This document shows positions 12,251 through 25,467 of a stretch of 64,000 nt of DNA, piece by piece (position 1 is the first letter of the stretch; the number at the start of each line of letters is the position of its first letter). A program made the translations under genes and the position numbers. The notes below the pieces were generated by a model. That model did not search any database. It worked only from the letters and a program-made list of their open reading frames with translations, and was not told the origin of the DNA. The DNA comes from Crotophaga sulcirostris (Eukaryota; Chordata; Aves; Cuculiformes; Crotophagidae). Where the stretch lies: positions 667,319 to 731,318 of the forward strand of contig VYZB01000238.1 in assembly GCA_013397455.1 (NCBI GenBank), given 5' to 3'.

Positions 12251-13908
12251 TACTTTAATTGCTGGAGCCTGATACTGTACCCGTTTTCCTCTGTCAGTTC
12301 ATAATATCAATTTCCCTGAAGGTCAGAAACAATACATCAGGAAATACCACCTGCTATTCAGGGATATTGCAGGAAATTTGCATTTCCACTTTGTAAAATG
12401 TTATTATTTTGGACAGACAACCTACATTTATTTCATTATCCCAAAGTGTTGTGATCCTTGAAAGCTAGAAAGAGAGAGAATTGGTGGCCTCCCACAAGCA
12501 TCTCATGGTCATTAACAATCAAGAGTGAGAAGGAAAACAACTCACTGCTGCAAGATCAGTGTTCTTCACATGCAGCTCTCCCTGTCACTTCCACAGGAGC
12601 ATGGGCACCATTCAGCCTCTTTGACAGCCTCCCCCAGGTCAGCCAGCTCTCCTTTGGAGCTGGGTTGCTGCCTGAGTGCATTCTTTCAACCTCTGCAAAC
12701 AGCACTGAGGTATAAGGTGGTGGACACAGCCAGAGGATTTGCTCTCTTGCAGGAAAACAGGAGGCTTGAGCATGGTTTCTGTAGGGAGCTGGATGGTTTC
12801 CTTTTAGCCTCTTATTCACTGGGTGTAAGAACATGGTGTTTCGGAACCATCTGCAGGGGAAGGAAAGCTGCCCCCCATTAAGTGCTCCAAGTCTTGCAAC
12901 ATTCACAACAGCTGTAGTGAATATCCCAAACACAAACTTCAGCCCTTCAACACTTTTTCCCTGAAGGTGCATTTTGAGGCAGCCACCAAAACGAACTCCA
13001 GCAATTTTATTCCCTTAGCATTCTCAGCAACCATTAGAGGTTGAGCAGGAAGTGGGAGACCTGTTAGAGGAAAGCTACAATCCTGCTCATTTCTGATACA
13101 TTTTCTACACAACATTGAGTAGCATTAGTAGCCTTTTTCCCAGCTCCTCAGACTCAAACTTATCTTTGGCTCTTCTGTTTTTTCCTCCTGAGCTGACAGT
13201 AGAAGGGAGCAGCCATGTTCCTCAAGGCAGAGCAGAATATCTGCTGTGAGTGGACACACCAGGGCAGTGAGCAGCATGGCTGCACATCACACCCCCTCAC
13301 ACACGTGTCAGGAAGCGTGTGCTATGCAGAATGTTTGGGGGGTATTCACAATCACCTACCACTTCTCCCAAGAAGCAAGTCCACTCTGCCACCCAGAAAC
13401 ACACCCAATGCTGGGCACGAGGCCACCAGACTGAAGGTAGAAATGTGCTTAAAAATAGCTTTATTTGTGGAGATCTGACTGAATCCAGCTCCATGGCATA
13501 GGATGAAGCGTGACTGTGGGAACTTTCTTGCACAGTTTCTTCTTGGCTGACCAAAAACATCCCAGAGATTTCTCTTCTGGGAGGAATGCCTTGAAGCAAT
13601 TTTTTTTTTTATGATGAGGGTGTTTCAAGACATATCTCTATTTCAAGCAGCAGCACTAGAGACTGCTGAGAGAGGGAGTGAGCCTTACTGGCTGGATTAA
13701 AGGAAACTTTCTTTTTGGCTGGCTGCACAAAAGGGCACGAACAACAGAAGCAGAGAAGCACACTCACCAACAGCTTCCCTGAGTCACTCTCCAGCCCCAC
13801 TCATGCCAGGGAGCTGCATGGCCACCAGCAGAGCCAAGCCAGCCTGCTGCCAGGTCGCTCCACGTTATGCAGAGCCAGGGGTGATGCAGGCTCCTCTGCC
13901 CCAGCGCA
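12251..13908. other. non-coding stretch, nothing recognised
   Basis: Unique-looking sequence. Overlapping frames on both strands at 12458-12972 and 13215-13599 have no recognisable domain. A run of ten T lies near 13600. No transposable-element relic was recognised. Confidence 0.55.
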
Positions 13909-13957
13909 GGGCAAGGGCTGGGCAAGGCAGGGGCTGGGCAAGGAAGGGGCAAGGGCT
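13909..13957. repeat. short GC-rich tandem repeat, 16-bp unit
   Basis: Two near-identical 16-bp units (GGGCTGGGCAAGGCAG, then GGGCTGGGCAAGGAAG) with partial flanking units built from the same GGGCAAGG and GGGCTG words. This is a minisatellite-like local expansion. It explains the repetitive proline/alanine/leucine-rich open frames on the minus strand here (13764-14114), which should not be read as a protein. Confidence 0.75.
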
Positions 13958-14688
13958 GTAAGCTGCCCTTACGCCAGCAAGTCCAAGCTGCAGATGCAGC
14001 ACTGGCACAAGCAGCTTCAAAGCCATCCCGTTTAAACAAGCCCAGTTTGCCCCCCTCACCCAAGAACAGGAAACGAAAGTCACCATGCACTTTCCCAGAC
14101 ATGAGGACTATCACAAACCAGTTGAGAATTTCCCCTTGCAGGGAGTCCTGCCCAACTATTTGGATTTAGTAGCTGGAGTCAACAGTGAGGTCCTGCTGGC
14201 AAAAGAGAGCTGCGAGCTGGCACTGACTCTGAGGCTGTTTGCACAAGGGTTGTCTTTTAAAACTTCAGAGTGATAAAACTAATGACTGTGTTGAGAGATG
14301 CTCATAAAACACTGAGTCACCCCTTATTCAATTAAGGAACCTGTCACTGATCTTTCAAGGAGGCCTGAATGGGTTATTCCCCTGTACACTGTGCTGAACT
14401 CAGAAATATCAATCTGCATGACACTTTGGATGACCTGGGCTAGCAGTCAGAAAGTTCAAAAGGTGAGTAACACCTCTCAACAGGAATAAACAGTGACGCA
14501 CATTTGGAAATAACCCCTAAAACTACAATTAACTGTCTGGTGGCCTCTCCTGCCTGGAAGCTTTTGTGCTGCTAAAAGGTTACCTAGGAGGGATGACAAG
14601 AAATGACTGTAAACCAGCCCCAGCTGCCTTCAAGGCTGATTTAAAAATCAGGAGGAGGAGAAATAACAATGTTTAATATTTAAACAAA
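13958..14688. other. non-coding stretch, nothing recognised
   Basis: Unique-looking sequence between the GC-rich minisatellite and the AT palindrome. Only short frames without recognisable domains. Confidence 0.5.
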
Positions 14689-14711
14689 AAATGTTTAAAT
14701 TTTAAACATTT
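14689..14711. repeat. perfect AT-rich palindrome, 11-bp arms
   Basis: AAATGTTTAAA and TTTAAACATTT are exact reverse complements separated by one T. The surrounding 50 bp repeats related words (TTTAAAC, ATGTTT), so the palindrome sits in a small AT-rich, partly repetitive patch. It could extrude as a cruciform. No associated gene is seen. Confidence 0.85.
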
Positions 14712-17700
14712 ATGTTTCTTTTATGATTGTTAAATCAATATTAATACAGAATGTAAACCATTTTATAGCCTCCGCAAAGGCCTCCCCTGTCGATCCCTTC
14801 CCGAGAGATCTGTTTTTCAGGCAGATGAGCACTACCAGCCGGAGGATCAGAATTGCTGGTCCTAATAAATAACTCCACAGTGAGACCTGCCGCCCTTCTT
14901 CAGACACACTGCCTAATGACTTCAGTGAGAGTTCTGCCTGAGTAAAAATACCGAGTTTTGGCCCATTACCTTCAAATGAACAGAACAGTTTATTTGTGGT
15001 TTGAGGTGCTTCCTCCTGTCTGAACTTTCAGTTTTCCGGGCTGAGCCGAAGAGGTACAAAGGAGGTTTCCCACAGTCCCCCAGGTTCTACATGCACTCTA
15101 AAGGGCTCCCAAATTTTGGTGACTTGAGCTTGTCCTTGCAATCCCTGTCTTCACTGAACAGAAGCAGTGGGTGGGAATGGAATACCTTGACAGTAAGCTC
15201 TGACTGAGTTGCAAAATAATCTTTCTCCAGAGCTAGGCTCCAAAGACAAAAATCTTTCTCTAACATTCTTTAGCCCTCATCGCCCACATCCCCTACATAC
15301 AATAAAACATGCTATGTTTCTAAAAAGCTCTTACAACCTACAGATGAAAACCAGGACAGTGCAGAAAAACAGGAATAGAAATGATAGCCAAGGACCATCC
15401 ACCGTTACTTTCCATGATTTTGCTGCTCCAAAAAGCAGTCAGTAAATACTCATGAGCAAACCGCATACCAGTCCACTGTGTCCAGCTAGCATCACACAGC
15501 TGATGCCACTGTCCCTTTGCTTCTACACACATTTGAACTTCATTAATTCATTCACTTGGGAGAAAGTGATGCAGTTCTCCCGGAGCCCTGCCAGCCCTTT
15601 TCCTTTCCAGAGAGCAAGAGAGCACCCCAGTGCCTAGGGCTGCAAAGCAGCCTCCCGGCTCCTTTCCTTAGCATCCATCCCTCCCATTGTGGTCCTTGGG
15701 AGGGGGGCATGGGGAGGAAGTGGTTCTGACATGTATTTTACTGATGTTTTAAAGCATGTGGTCTGAATGCTCTGAATGCTGTGGAAGATTACTGTCACAT
15801 GTCCTAATCCAATGCCTATCTGTTGACACAGTATCACCTTTCATAAATTGCTGGATACCATTTTCCCATCAGCATTGCTCTAAACAATGGACACAAATCC
15901 AAGCAACCCTCATATGCTTAATAAAATAAATAACAATCAGCCCCTTAAGTGTTTCACCTTTAAAGGAATTTTCCTTATTTTTGATCAAACATTTCCTTGG
16001 GATCCATGCTAATTTGTACTTTCCAGTGCCATAAATAACTAACACAAAGAAAAAAAAATACAGCACATTCAAAATCAGCCAGATTTATATTTTTAAATTC
16101 TAAAATATATGCTCATGTCATGCTTTGCATACTGGCACAATTTCTGAATGAATACAAACAAAGCAAGATCTGCTTGAATGCATCAGACCCCCTAATGCAT
16201 ACTTAGCATAGCTCCAGGTCAATGGAGCCAGACCAATTTACACCAGTTCAACAGTTGGCTGGCAAGGTTCGCATGAGCATTGTATCTCTCCATGTACCTC
16301 CTCCTTTCCCTCCTTCCCAAGCCTATGAATGCATTAACGCTGCATATCTCAGTACACCTCAACTACATGGATTCAGTTCAGGTCACTTGAAAGCAGGCTG
16401 GAAAACATGCATATGCCTCTGCACCTCCCCCAGCTCCACACATACATGCTGATGGAGAGATAACATTAGCTTTTCATAGGAAAACAAACCACTCATAAGC
16501 TAGTTCAGCATGGACTATAAAATGTTGCATTTTGGGGTTCTCCATCAAGGCAAAATCTTCTGAAGTTAGCAAGTACTTTCAGCTCAGAATTTCATTTTCA
16601 CCTGAAACCAAATTTTCTGATGAAAACATTTCAACAGAAATAGGCTTGTCAGTAGCTTAGAAATCTTTATACTCTAACAGCATCCCTCTGTGTGATTCTA
16701 CTCCCAAAAGCCGTATCCTCAATCCCTACACATTTCAGCTTTCACAATGGCCTGCAGATCCATGGATGGAGACTTCACTTACTCAGACCCCCCTAGAACC
16801 CTGCTTTTATCCTCTTGTCACCTAAGTGAAGAGAGGTTAGCACTTATTAAACCACTGGATTTGTCTACTCGAAGTATACAGGGAAAGAACGGTCATGTGT
16901 TTGAGAGCCAAATGTAGGCCACTTGGGGATGCACCGGATAAAATCAACACCTGGCAGCTGGTGATCAGCCAGGTTTCGCTCCAGTGGAGCAGTACTGGTG
17001 AGAACTGGCTCATGTCATGCAAGGAGACACTCTGTTAGGAAGAGCTCCAAGAGGAACCCAAGTGTAGAGCCCCTCAGAGAAACCCAGTCATTCAGCACAG
17101 CAGAGTACTGAGAACTCTCTGGCTTACAGCACCATTTGAAGCTTTAATTAAGCCCTCCATTGCTGCAGTACTGGACAATTTCCCATACACTAAAAATATG
17201 CATAAAAACGACTCTTTTTCCCCCCTTTCTGTACGCTTATAGAAACAGCTTAATTGCTACATTGAGTTGATCTTATGTCGCAAGTGTCTATGGAGGATGT
17301 TCCGAAGAGCACGCACCAAATTCCAGCACATTTGAGCAGCCATGCTTATGCACCATAAGACAATCTCTACCACCTAATATTCTAAGATCTCCTTTGGTTA
17401 CTTCATGATCCCAAAGTCATGGAACATACATTTGCTCTCTAATCCTTCCATCACATCTGCATGAGCCTCTGTCACATCTGAAACAACAGTGGTCTGAGAA
17501 GTGAAATGTTAAGCTGGCAGTCTAAGCTTAACATAGGGACTTTCATTAAAAAAAACACCAAAGCTCTGGGAAGTGCCATATCATGTCAGTGTAGATCACA
17601 GGACCATTAACCCCTTCCTCGCAGGCTTATCTGGGGCTGCAGTGGCAGTGCTGCCCTGGCTGCCAGCACTCTCTGCAGAATCAGCCCATGGGGCAGCAGG

Positions 17701-20700
17701 GCCATGAGCTCCAGCAGCCCAGCCCAACCCAGGCTTTGCTTTGTGGACATGATTACAGTGCAGGCCATTGACATTATAGACTTAGCAGCTCTCTCAATGC
17801 AGTGAGGCTGCACAGCTTCTAGCATAAAAGTTTAAAACCTGATACAGTATGTGTCACCCAAACCAGCAAGTTTCTGGCCCATAAGCCAGACCGAATCTTT
17901 CCTTGCGGCTTTCCTTCTTTAATAACTGTCTGGTAGGAGACTGTATTCTTTTCTGGTGCTGACTACGTATATGGGACATTGCATTTGTGAATCCATGATC
18001 TAATCCTGTATTGTGAATATATATTTTTTTAAAGGAGATGCCTACACAGTACTTGCACAGCATGACAACCTTTATGCCCTCACTGCTGACCTTAAAACAG
18101 AATCCCCTTGCTGAGATGGGGAATTAAGCCATATTTTCACATGTGGATAGCCAGTTAAATTGTACACAAAATAATTTTACTGTCTGGTTCCCTAATTTTG
18201 TTATATACAAAAACAGTAAAGAAAATTATTGCCTAGAACATGTTTGTTTCTGTTTTAGTGAAAGAAATGTCAAGTATGTTCAAATGCAGCCAAAATCCTA
18301 TTTTCATCTTATTCTAACTAAACCATGGCCAAACCAATTTCCTTCAAATTTTAAGGAAAAGAGAAATATTCTTGGATCTCAGCTGACAACTTGCACACTA
18401 CATTTCAATCCAGGGAGAATTTTTACGGCTGTGTTATTACTAATAAACAAAGTTTATAATGGCAACATTGACAGGACTTCCACTGGAGCAATACCAGCAA
18501 GGGCCGCTCTAATAAATTCAATTAACATCTGAGACAAACTCTGATCTCCTGACATGCTAACTAACATTACACTCAGAATAAAACAGAAATGGACTGGCTA
18601 CTGTTAGTTCTTGAAGACTGACGTCCTCAAATTCCTTTCACAGAGTAGCAGGTTTTATAAACTGATGCATCTTCCTCAAACCAACAGAAACTACCAATGC
18701 TAGACCAGACTCTCTTTTCATTTGGCCAGATTATACTCCTTTAAATCTAGAATATAACTGCTGGCTATGCAAGCCCTCAGCCTCCTTACTGAGGTTATGA
18801 CCACAGCTGACTTTGGCTCAGTAGCTGTTGAAAAGATTAAATAAAAATTAGCAGTTCCTGTACAACAAAGTATGTGGATATTAACCAGAGTTAAAAATCA
18901 AGCCTTAGTTTGCTTCCTGCCCGTCGGACATGCTACACTGAACATCCTTTTTAAATTCCACAGGTAATAAAACTTGCACTAAATGAGTCCGGTCTCAGCA
19001 CAAGCCTGTACTGGTGCCAGGCACAGCAATCTCTTTCATGTAGGCTGCTTGGCAAGCACTGAGGCTGCAAGGCAGAGGCATTCATGAAAAGATGCTGCTT
19101 TATAGGTTCTCTGATAACTTGATAAAGGTGATAATGCAATTATCAAAATTGCTTGCTGGGAGCTGACAAGTTAAAACAAATTTTTGCAGTAGTGGTAGAA
19201 CAATGCCGGAAATGAGCAGGAAAAGCAAGGCCAGTACAACTCACAGGATGTGAACGTCTGTTTCCTAGCAGAGTAAATAAAAGAAATCCTTCTCGAAAGG
19301 ACGTGCCTGTAACCTGGACTCGATATTGCGGAGGTGCAGTCAGGACAATTACAGTGCAATTCAGGTGGAGCTTGAGCGCATGCAAATATAGCAACCAAAC
19401 GCCTCACACCACAGGATAACTGGATATGTAACACAGGGAGCCTAATCATCTGTTCCTGATGAGACAGTCCCCAAGGTGGGAACTGGGTAGCAGAGAGTGG
19501 CAGGGAAGGGAGAGCCATCTCTGAACCTGAGGACAGGCATCCTCTTCCCGTAGAAGGACAGCACTGTTGCTGGCTGCAGCTGTCCCCACTCTGTCAGTGG
19601 TGTGTGTTGTGGCACGGCTCACCCACCCCTTCAGACAAAATGGGCCAGGCTTACTCAGATCAAGCATTCAAACAGACTGAACTAATCCGGCTGACTTTGC
19701 TTGCAGCAGATTAGGAAGCACTCACAGACAGCACTCAGCCCTGGCTGGGCAAGGTCAGTAACTTCTGCCCAGGAGGCTGGGACGAGCCACTGAGGGCAGT
19801 GACCTCTTCCACTGGATCTTGAAGGAGACATCTTTCTACAGCTTAACTACATGGGGACCTACACTGGCAATGGGCAGCCAGGATGACTTGTCTTCTTTCC
19901 CAGGGAAATCACTCATCCAGGGAATCATTCCCTTCTCGCCAGCTTGCAGCTCTGGAAGGGATGAAGTTTTTCTTTCAATTCCTTTTTACTGCTACAGCAA
20001 TGTGAATAGTCTTCATAGTAAACAGAAAACTGAATAAAAAGGCACAGTGTTGGGGGTCACAGTAACTGATAAATCCCCAAACACCCCAACAGACACCAGT
20101 AAGACCACAAGGTGCCATTGCTGTCACAGTCTGACCTCCTGCACAGAGTTTTAACCGGCAATCCTTGGATCAACATCACAACTTCAGGCTGAAGGGTCAC
20201 ATAACTTTTAAAAAAACATCCACTTGTGATTTAAAGACTGTAAGTCTTGAAGAATTCACTACATCCCCAAAGCAAGCTGTTCCCATAATCAATTGCCTTT
20301 ATTCTTCAAACCGTATACCTCATGTGCCTGGGGGAACTGAAAATGCAAAGGGGAGTGAGCCAAGTTCCGGTGCTCTGGCACACATGCAGAATCAACCTCG
20401 TATCAGTTTTACGAAGTGACTATAATTCCACATAAGAGGTTATGCTATCTGTCTGGAAGATGTCATGTGGATTTTAGCACTGAACATTTTCCCCACTTTA
20501 TGAGAACTTTGCTTCCTTCTCAAGATTAAAACAGACTTGACAAGTTGCATCATTTTTGCACAGGGTTCATAATCTAAAAATACCCACCACAATGGTAGTG
20601 GTACCATGGCTCTTCTCTGGTCCCCACACTGGCTTGTTTGCCAGGTAGTTGAGGCTGAAAAGTTGGGTCCTGAAGTTAAAAGAGACCATGTTGCTACCTA

Positions 20701-20887
20701 TCAAAGAGCATGCTGTTTTCCCAGCTCTGGTTCCTCTGTAATAACCAAGACAGCGGATACACCGCAAACCGAAGGGGAGTGACTTTGTCTTGCAATCTGG
20801 CAAATGCCATGCTAAGCAAAGAACTGGAAGCTGAATGACCCAGCAGCTGTTTTTTCAAGGACTGAGCAAGAAAAGTATTTTAAAGTA
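14712..20887. other. non-coding stretch, nothing recognised
   Basis: Six kilobases of AT-rich unique-looking sequence. Open frames are short (at most 129 codons, 18143-18532 plus) and carry no recognisable domain. No LINE, LTR, SINE or MITE relic was recognised. This may be intron or intergenic DNA. Confidence 0.55.
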
Positions 20888-20923
20888 AAACCATCAATAA
20901 AACCGCCAATGAAACCATCGCCA
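20888..20923. repeat. three imperfect 12-bp tandem units
   Basis: The units AAACCATCAATA, AAACCGCCAATG and AAACCATCGCCA follow one another without gaps. They share AAACC and a CCA/TCA core, with 3-4 differences between units. A short, decayed tandem duplication with no obvious function. Confidence 0.6.
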
Positions 20924-23900
20924 AAGGTTCACAAAATGAAAATGCCAAGACAATGAATCAACTGAAATATCTCATTTCAGATATTGGTACCCAGTTCTGA
21001 TCACTCATGTTTGTATTAATCATAGACTGATTCATATTTCAAAGAGAAAAGCAGGCCTTTTAATTCAGAAAATACTGGAACAGGACACGTATCGTTTTCT
21101 GGATCTAACTGAAAGGGAAATTCATTGAAATGGACCTTCCCTCTTCAGACTCTGATTAAATAATTTAAAGTTTATGGGAGCACAGCCTTCCCCCTTCTCA
21201 TGTCAATATTTCTTATGTTTGATAGGAAAGGCAGCATTTGACCTGAGTCACCAGAATTTTCAAATTCAGTCAAATACACAGGAAATAGATCTGCAGAAAA
21301 CCTGAGCTGGAGCCTGACCTCTGGGGTGACTCCTTCATGACCCTAGTCTCCAAGAGAACACTAGAAGGACTTCACCTTAAATCACTGTTAAGCTTGACCT
21401 AACAACTATATTTCCCTGCATCAGTTTAGCTGCAGGTCTATGTTTTGAAGTTCAGTGCTATAAAAAAACAGATTATTAGACACAAACAAGAGTTAGACTC
21501 CAAAGACCTTTAGTCAGTCATGTGTAATTAACATACTGAATCACAATTTAACCATAATTGGCATTTTATAGCACTAGTTCTTGGAGGACAGCAAAGCTCA
21601 TTTTTACCAATAATCTCAAGAAAAAGACTCCATTATTTAAAGATATCTCTGTTACCTATAATATTCAAGATATTCTCAGGAGGTATGAAACATATAATTT
21701 TGAACATAAAGTTGCTGTCACATTATTTCAGTATCCCTATGGTATTTTTGGCAATGAATATTTTGGAAGGTGAATTTAGAAAGAGAAAAAATACAAAACA
21801 GAATTGTCAGTGCACTGATTGGAATTACAACTACGCATCCTTTAATCATGTGTCCTACTCAAACCGTGGAACTCTGAGTCCACATGGCCCAGGGCTGAAT
21901 CTCCCACAGTGGGTATTAAACGCTGTAATATGTTTAATTAATTCACTAAAAAGCACAAATTCCTTGGACATCACAATGATTGGTGCCAAGTAAGTGTCTA
22001 TAGTTATAGCAACTGTTAATAAAACATCATGCACTCCAGGACTGGAAGCTGATATTGAGGAGCTGAGGGGCTCTGGGGCCTTGAGGTCATTCATATCTTG
22101 TGTCTCCTTACAGTTAAGGAGACTGAATTTTTGTCAAGCCAGTACCTTGACTCGTTTCCGTACTCCCCTGACCCATTGCAGCTGCCTAATTTCCACAAAT
22201 ACACGCAATCAGGTCTGCTCTCCTTGGAAGCACAGCACTTGGAAGCTGATGAAATGCACCCAACAGCTCACAGCTGTGGCATGACCAAGGCAGGTGTCCC
22301 ACCCAGGTGTCCATTACAGACAGGTCCGCCAGCCTGGTTAGCTTACACAGCACCACAGTTATTCTCACCCCATTTTTCCCTAAATTTATCAGAGATGCAA
22401 CCTCTTATCTCAGCTGTTCATATTCATTTCACTTCAGAATTGTCAGCTGGATCTCTGTGGGCTTTCCGTTTCTGTGATTGTCAGCTCAGACAGACTACTC
22501 TATCCTTAAAGTACATCAGAAAAGCCTGTCCAGATGGACAGACAGATGACCAAACAAAGGAAGGATGGAAGATTTGGGGACTCTCTCCAAAAGAGCTATA
22601 ATCAGGCCCAATTACATTAGATCTCTTAAGTTTTTTCCAATCTAAATAATCCCTACAGGTGCATAAGGTTAAGGCTCTTATATGAAGAGCTATGAGGGTT
22701 CTCTAGGGTACCAAAAAAGGAAGTGATGGACTGCAATGCAGCCTGTTGAGCTACTGTTTATGAGTCTAAGAAGAGTTCTCTAACATACTCACAGTACATC
22801 CGGCTTTTCTCCCAACACTTTCCAAAACCAGCGCTGTTCATCAGGATAAAAGTGCAAGAAGTTATGTGCAACACATGAAGACAATGTGCTTATTTCCCTT
22901 CTGTCTGATTCATCCCTCTTTTAATTTTGGAAAGTAAAACTTGAGCAAAAAAATCATTTTTGCAGAAAAAGATTGGTTGGCTTTAGGAAATTCTGAAACA
23001 AAATTATCTGGTTTATGTTTACTTAAAAAAATTCATTACCAGCTTCAAAAATACATGAATTGACATTTTACATAGTAAATGTGAAAACAAATTGGTCTTA
23101 AACTGTTGGTTGGAAATTTATTGTTTTTCAAACCCTGATTTTTAAAATTAAAGCTTTTAAATGAAAAATCTTGCAATTTTCGTTTTTCAAAAGGAGCTGT
23201 ACTGCTCACCCAAGTCATTGGTGCCATGTTTCACCAGAAGACATGTAAGATATTTAAAAGAAAGGAGGGGTAGGTCTCGGGGTTGGAGGTTTCTGCAGGG
23301 AATAGCCTGCTCCCCAGGATCCTGATGGAGTTTAGACAGCTCCAAGCTCTCTAGGGTTTCAGCTTGGGTAGGACGCTTTGGAGGCTGAGGCTCAGCCATA
23401 ATCTACACAAAGAGTCTGGCAGCTCAACTGAACCTTCCCTCAAACTGAGAAAACACTTCTGCATGTTAACCAACTTTGGGCTCAAAAATTGTTAGAAAGA
23501 GCATTGTAGTGTTTACATTTTATTGGGTTCCATCTCTCCCCAAAGATGATCAGAAACAACTTCAAAGAAAAGATGCAGTCCTGTCTTATCTTTGGTTGCT
23601 GAGCTTATTTTTTATAAATAAAACTACTTTTGTTTTACCTCTGTAAGCTTAGAATATTACTTTTCACAATATATCCATTACTAGGATGGTACAGCAATTC
23701 TTAAGAAGTTAATAGAGAAAAAACCTGCAAATGTGTTGTCTAAAACACTACAAGGTGTCTATTACTAATGGAGTTCAAAAGCAGTGGCATCTTTAGCTTT
23801 TATTTTGATACCAATGGAGTCCTTCCTTAACTTCTTTTCCTTGCCCTCCTCCCTTGAACAGCAGTTACTGATGTGAATGAAACCCACCGATGGAAATTAA

Positions 23901-24750
23901 ACCCAGGGGAGGGAAGAAAGGAATTGGGATCTGCCGATGTCTCTGCTCTGATGGCGTATAAGACCCCTTGGAGAAACCACTGAGCTGTTGAAGTTGGGCA
24001 GTTTGCATGGGTTTACTGCATCTCCTGGGACTAAGCACAGGTGGTTAGCTAGCCTGCTGCCTCCTGAGGTGAGCAGAGCTGGCAAGATCTGCCACTAAAA
24101 ATGGTCCCACAGACAAAAAAGAACGTACGTTCATAAAAGTCATGAAAGGATGAGGAAAAAAAGGAAGGAAAATGGAGAACAGAGGGAAAAACCGAGAGGA
24201 GAGAGAAAGAACTGCACTGCTCTACTAGAGCAGCTTTGTGATTCCTCCAGTAACATTACTCTGTTTTGTTTATCATGAAAAGATCCCATTAATGCTTCAG
24301 CCCCATCAAACAGCAGACCAAGTTCATGAATGGCACCTATCAGAGCCCAGGGTAAATCCAATGATTAGAGGGAATTTGCCAAAGGGCCTTTGTAGCTGAG
24401 AAAAATGCCTACTCCAGAGAGGAATGCAGAAAATTCCTGGGAGGACAGGCCCTCCTTTGTTGGCAGTCTGGCGGTATTCTGGAGGAAATAAAGGCACACA
24501 AAAAATGGGATCTTAGATGCAATGAAGATTTGAAGAAATCGTTCAAAGACCTCCTTGAAACATTCACACCTCCCCCCCCTTTTCCAACTGTACTAGCTCT
24601 GTTTAGGATGACTGAACTAGCTATACTCAAAACACTACTATTTTAGGATTACATAATAGAAATGTCTCCTGACAGCAACAGCTTTACTCACTTAGTTTTT
24701 TCTACTGCTTTTTCATCAGTTAAAACTTTTGTTGACACAAGCTTTTAAGG
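20924..24750. other. non-coding stretch, nothing firmly recognised
   Basis: Contains the longest open frame of the window (plus strand, 22098-22601, 167 codons). It opens from a TTG rather than an ATG, and its first ATG leaves only about 115 codons. No domain is recognisable. A purine-rich patch lies at about 24147-24210. Nothing else was identified. Confidence 0.5.
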
Positions 24751-24836
24751 GGCCAAATTCTCAACCAGTGCAAATTGCTACAGAGCCACTGAAATAAAAG
24801 GATCTCTGCCAGCTTACAGTGGTATAGAATTTGACC
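24751..24836. mobile_element. MITE-like palindromic relic
   Basis: An 86-bp element that is one long imperfect palindrome. Its 11-bp ends, GGCCAAATTCT and AGAATTTGACC, are inverted copies with one mismatch. Folding the element about its centre without any gap gives about 28 Watson-Crick pairs out of 43. This is the structure of a short non-autonomous DNA-transposon (MITE) relic. The wording of the ends recalls palindromic repeats widespread in turtles, crocodilians and birds, but I do not assign a family name. No target duplication is clear. Confidence 0.6.
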
Positions 24837-25383
24837 TCAGATTTTGCCTATAAAATAGAAGAAATGCACCTGAACAAGAGAATGACCAGTGGACAAGAGA
24901 TGCTGACGCCCCATCTCTGATTCACCCTACCTTGTTAATGTCTGTGTCAAATGAATATGCATCACTTATGAGCAGTGGCAGCTAAGACTGTGCTGCAGAA
25001 CGACAAATTTGCCTTGATAGATTCATCTTGAGAGTTAAAACACATCCAGGAAGAAATTAAATTCAGAAGGTCGGAGGAGACACTTAGCAACTGAAAAGGA
25101 CAAGACATGTGGGTGTTGATTCATTTCAGACTCACACGGCGGATGCTCTTTTACTTCTTCTATGTTAAGAACTCATTATAAGAAACACATTTAAATTAGA
25201 AAAATTATATGGAGACCCAAAGAACTCAGCCAAATTATATTAAGCTGCAAATTGTTACGTAACATTTGTCCATATTTGCTTACCATCACCTTGTCAACTA
25301 CATTACAGCAATATAGTTTTTCTATTAAAATAGCCTCAAACTATACTAAATGTACAGAGGCGATATTCTGTCTGTCACAGGCA
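24837..25383. other. non-coding stretch between two palindromic relics
   Basis: AT-rich sequence separating the two MITE-like relics. No open frame or repeat of note. Confidence 0.5.
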
Positions 25384-25467
25384 CTAATCTCGCTTAACAT
25401 CAGTGTAAATCCAGCATATTTCCAACAATTTCAAAGACCAGTGAAAGTGAGATCAGAATTTGGCCCT
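25384..25467. mobile_element. second MITE-like relic, more decayed
   Basis: This stretch ends in GATCAGAATTTGGCCCT, the inverted form of the GGCCAAATTCT terminus of the relic at 24751-24836. It also contains CAGTGTAAATCC, another word typical of the same palindromic group. The left arm is shorter: ATCTCGCTT pairs with AAGTGAGAT only if G-T pairs are allowed, and the outermost left end is lost. Read as a decayed relative of the neighbouring element, partly from memory of the group. Confidence 0.4.

Noticed and set aside
13764..14114. 116-codon minus-strand frame with repeated Pro-Cys-Pro-Ala words
   Set aside because: The repetitive part is the translation of the 16-bp minisatellite at 13909-13957.
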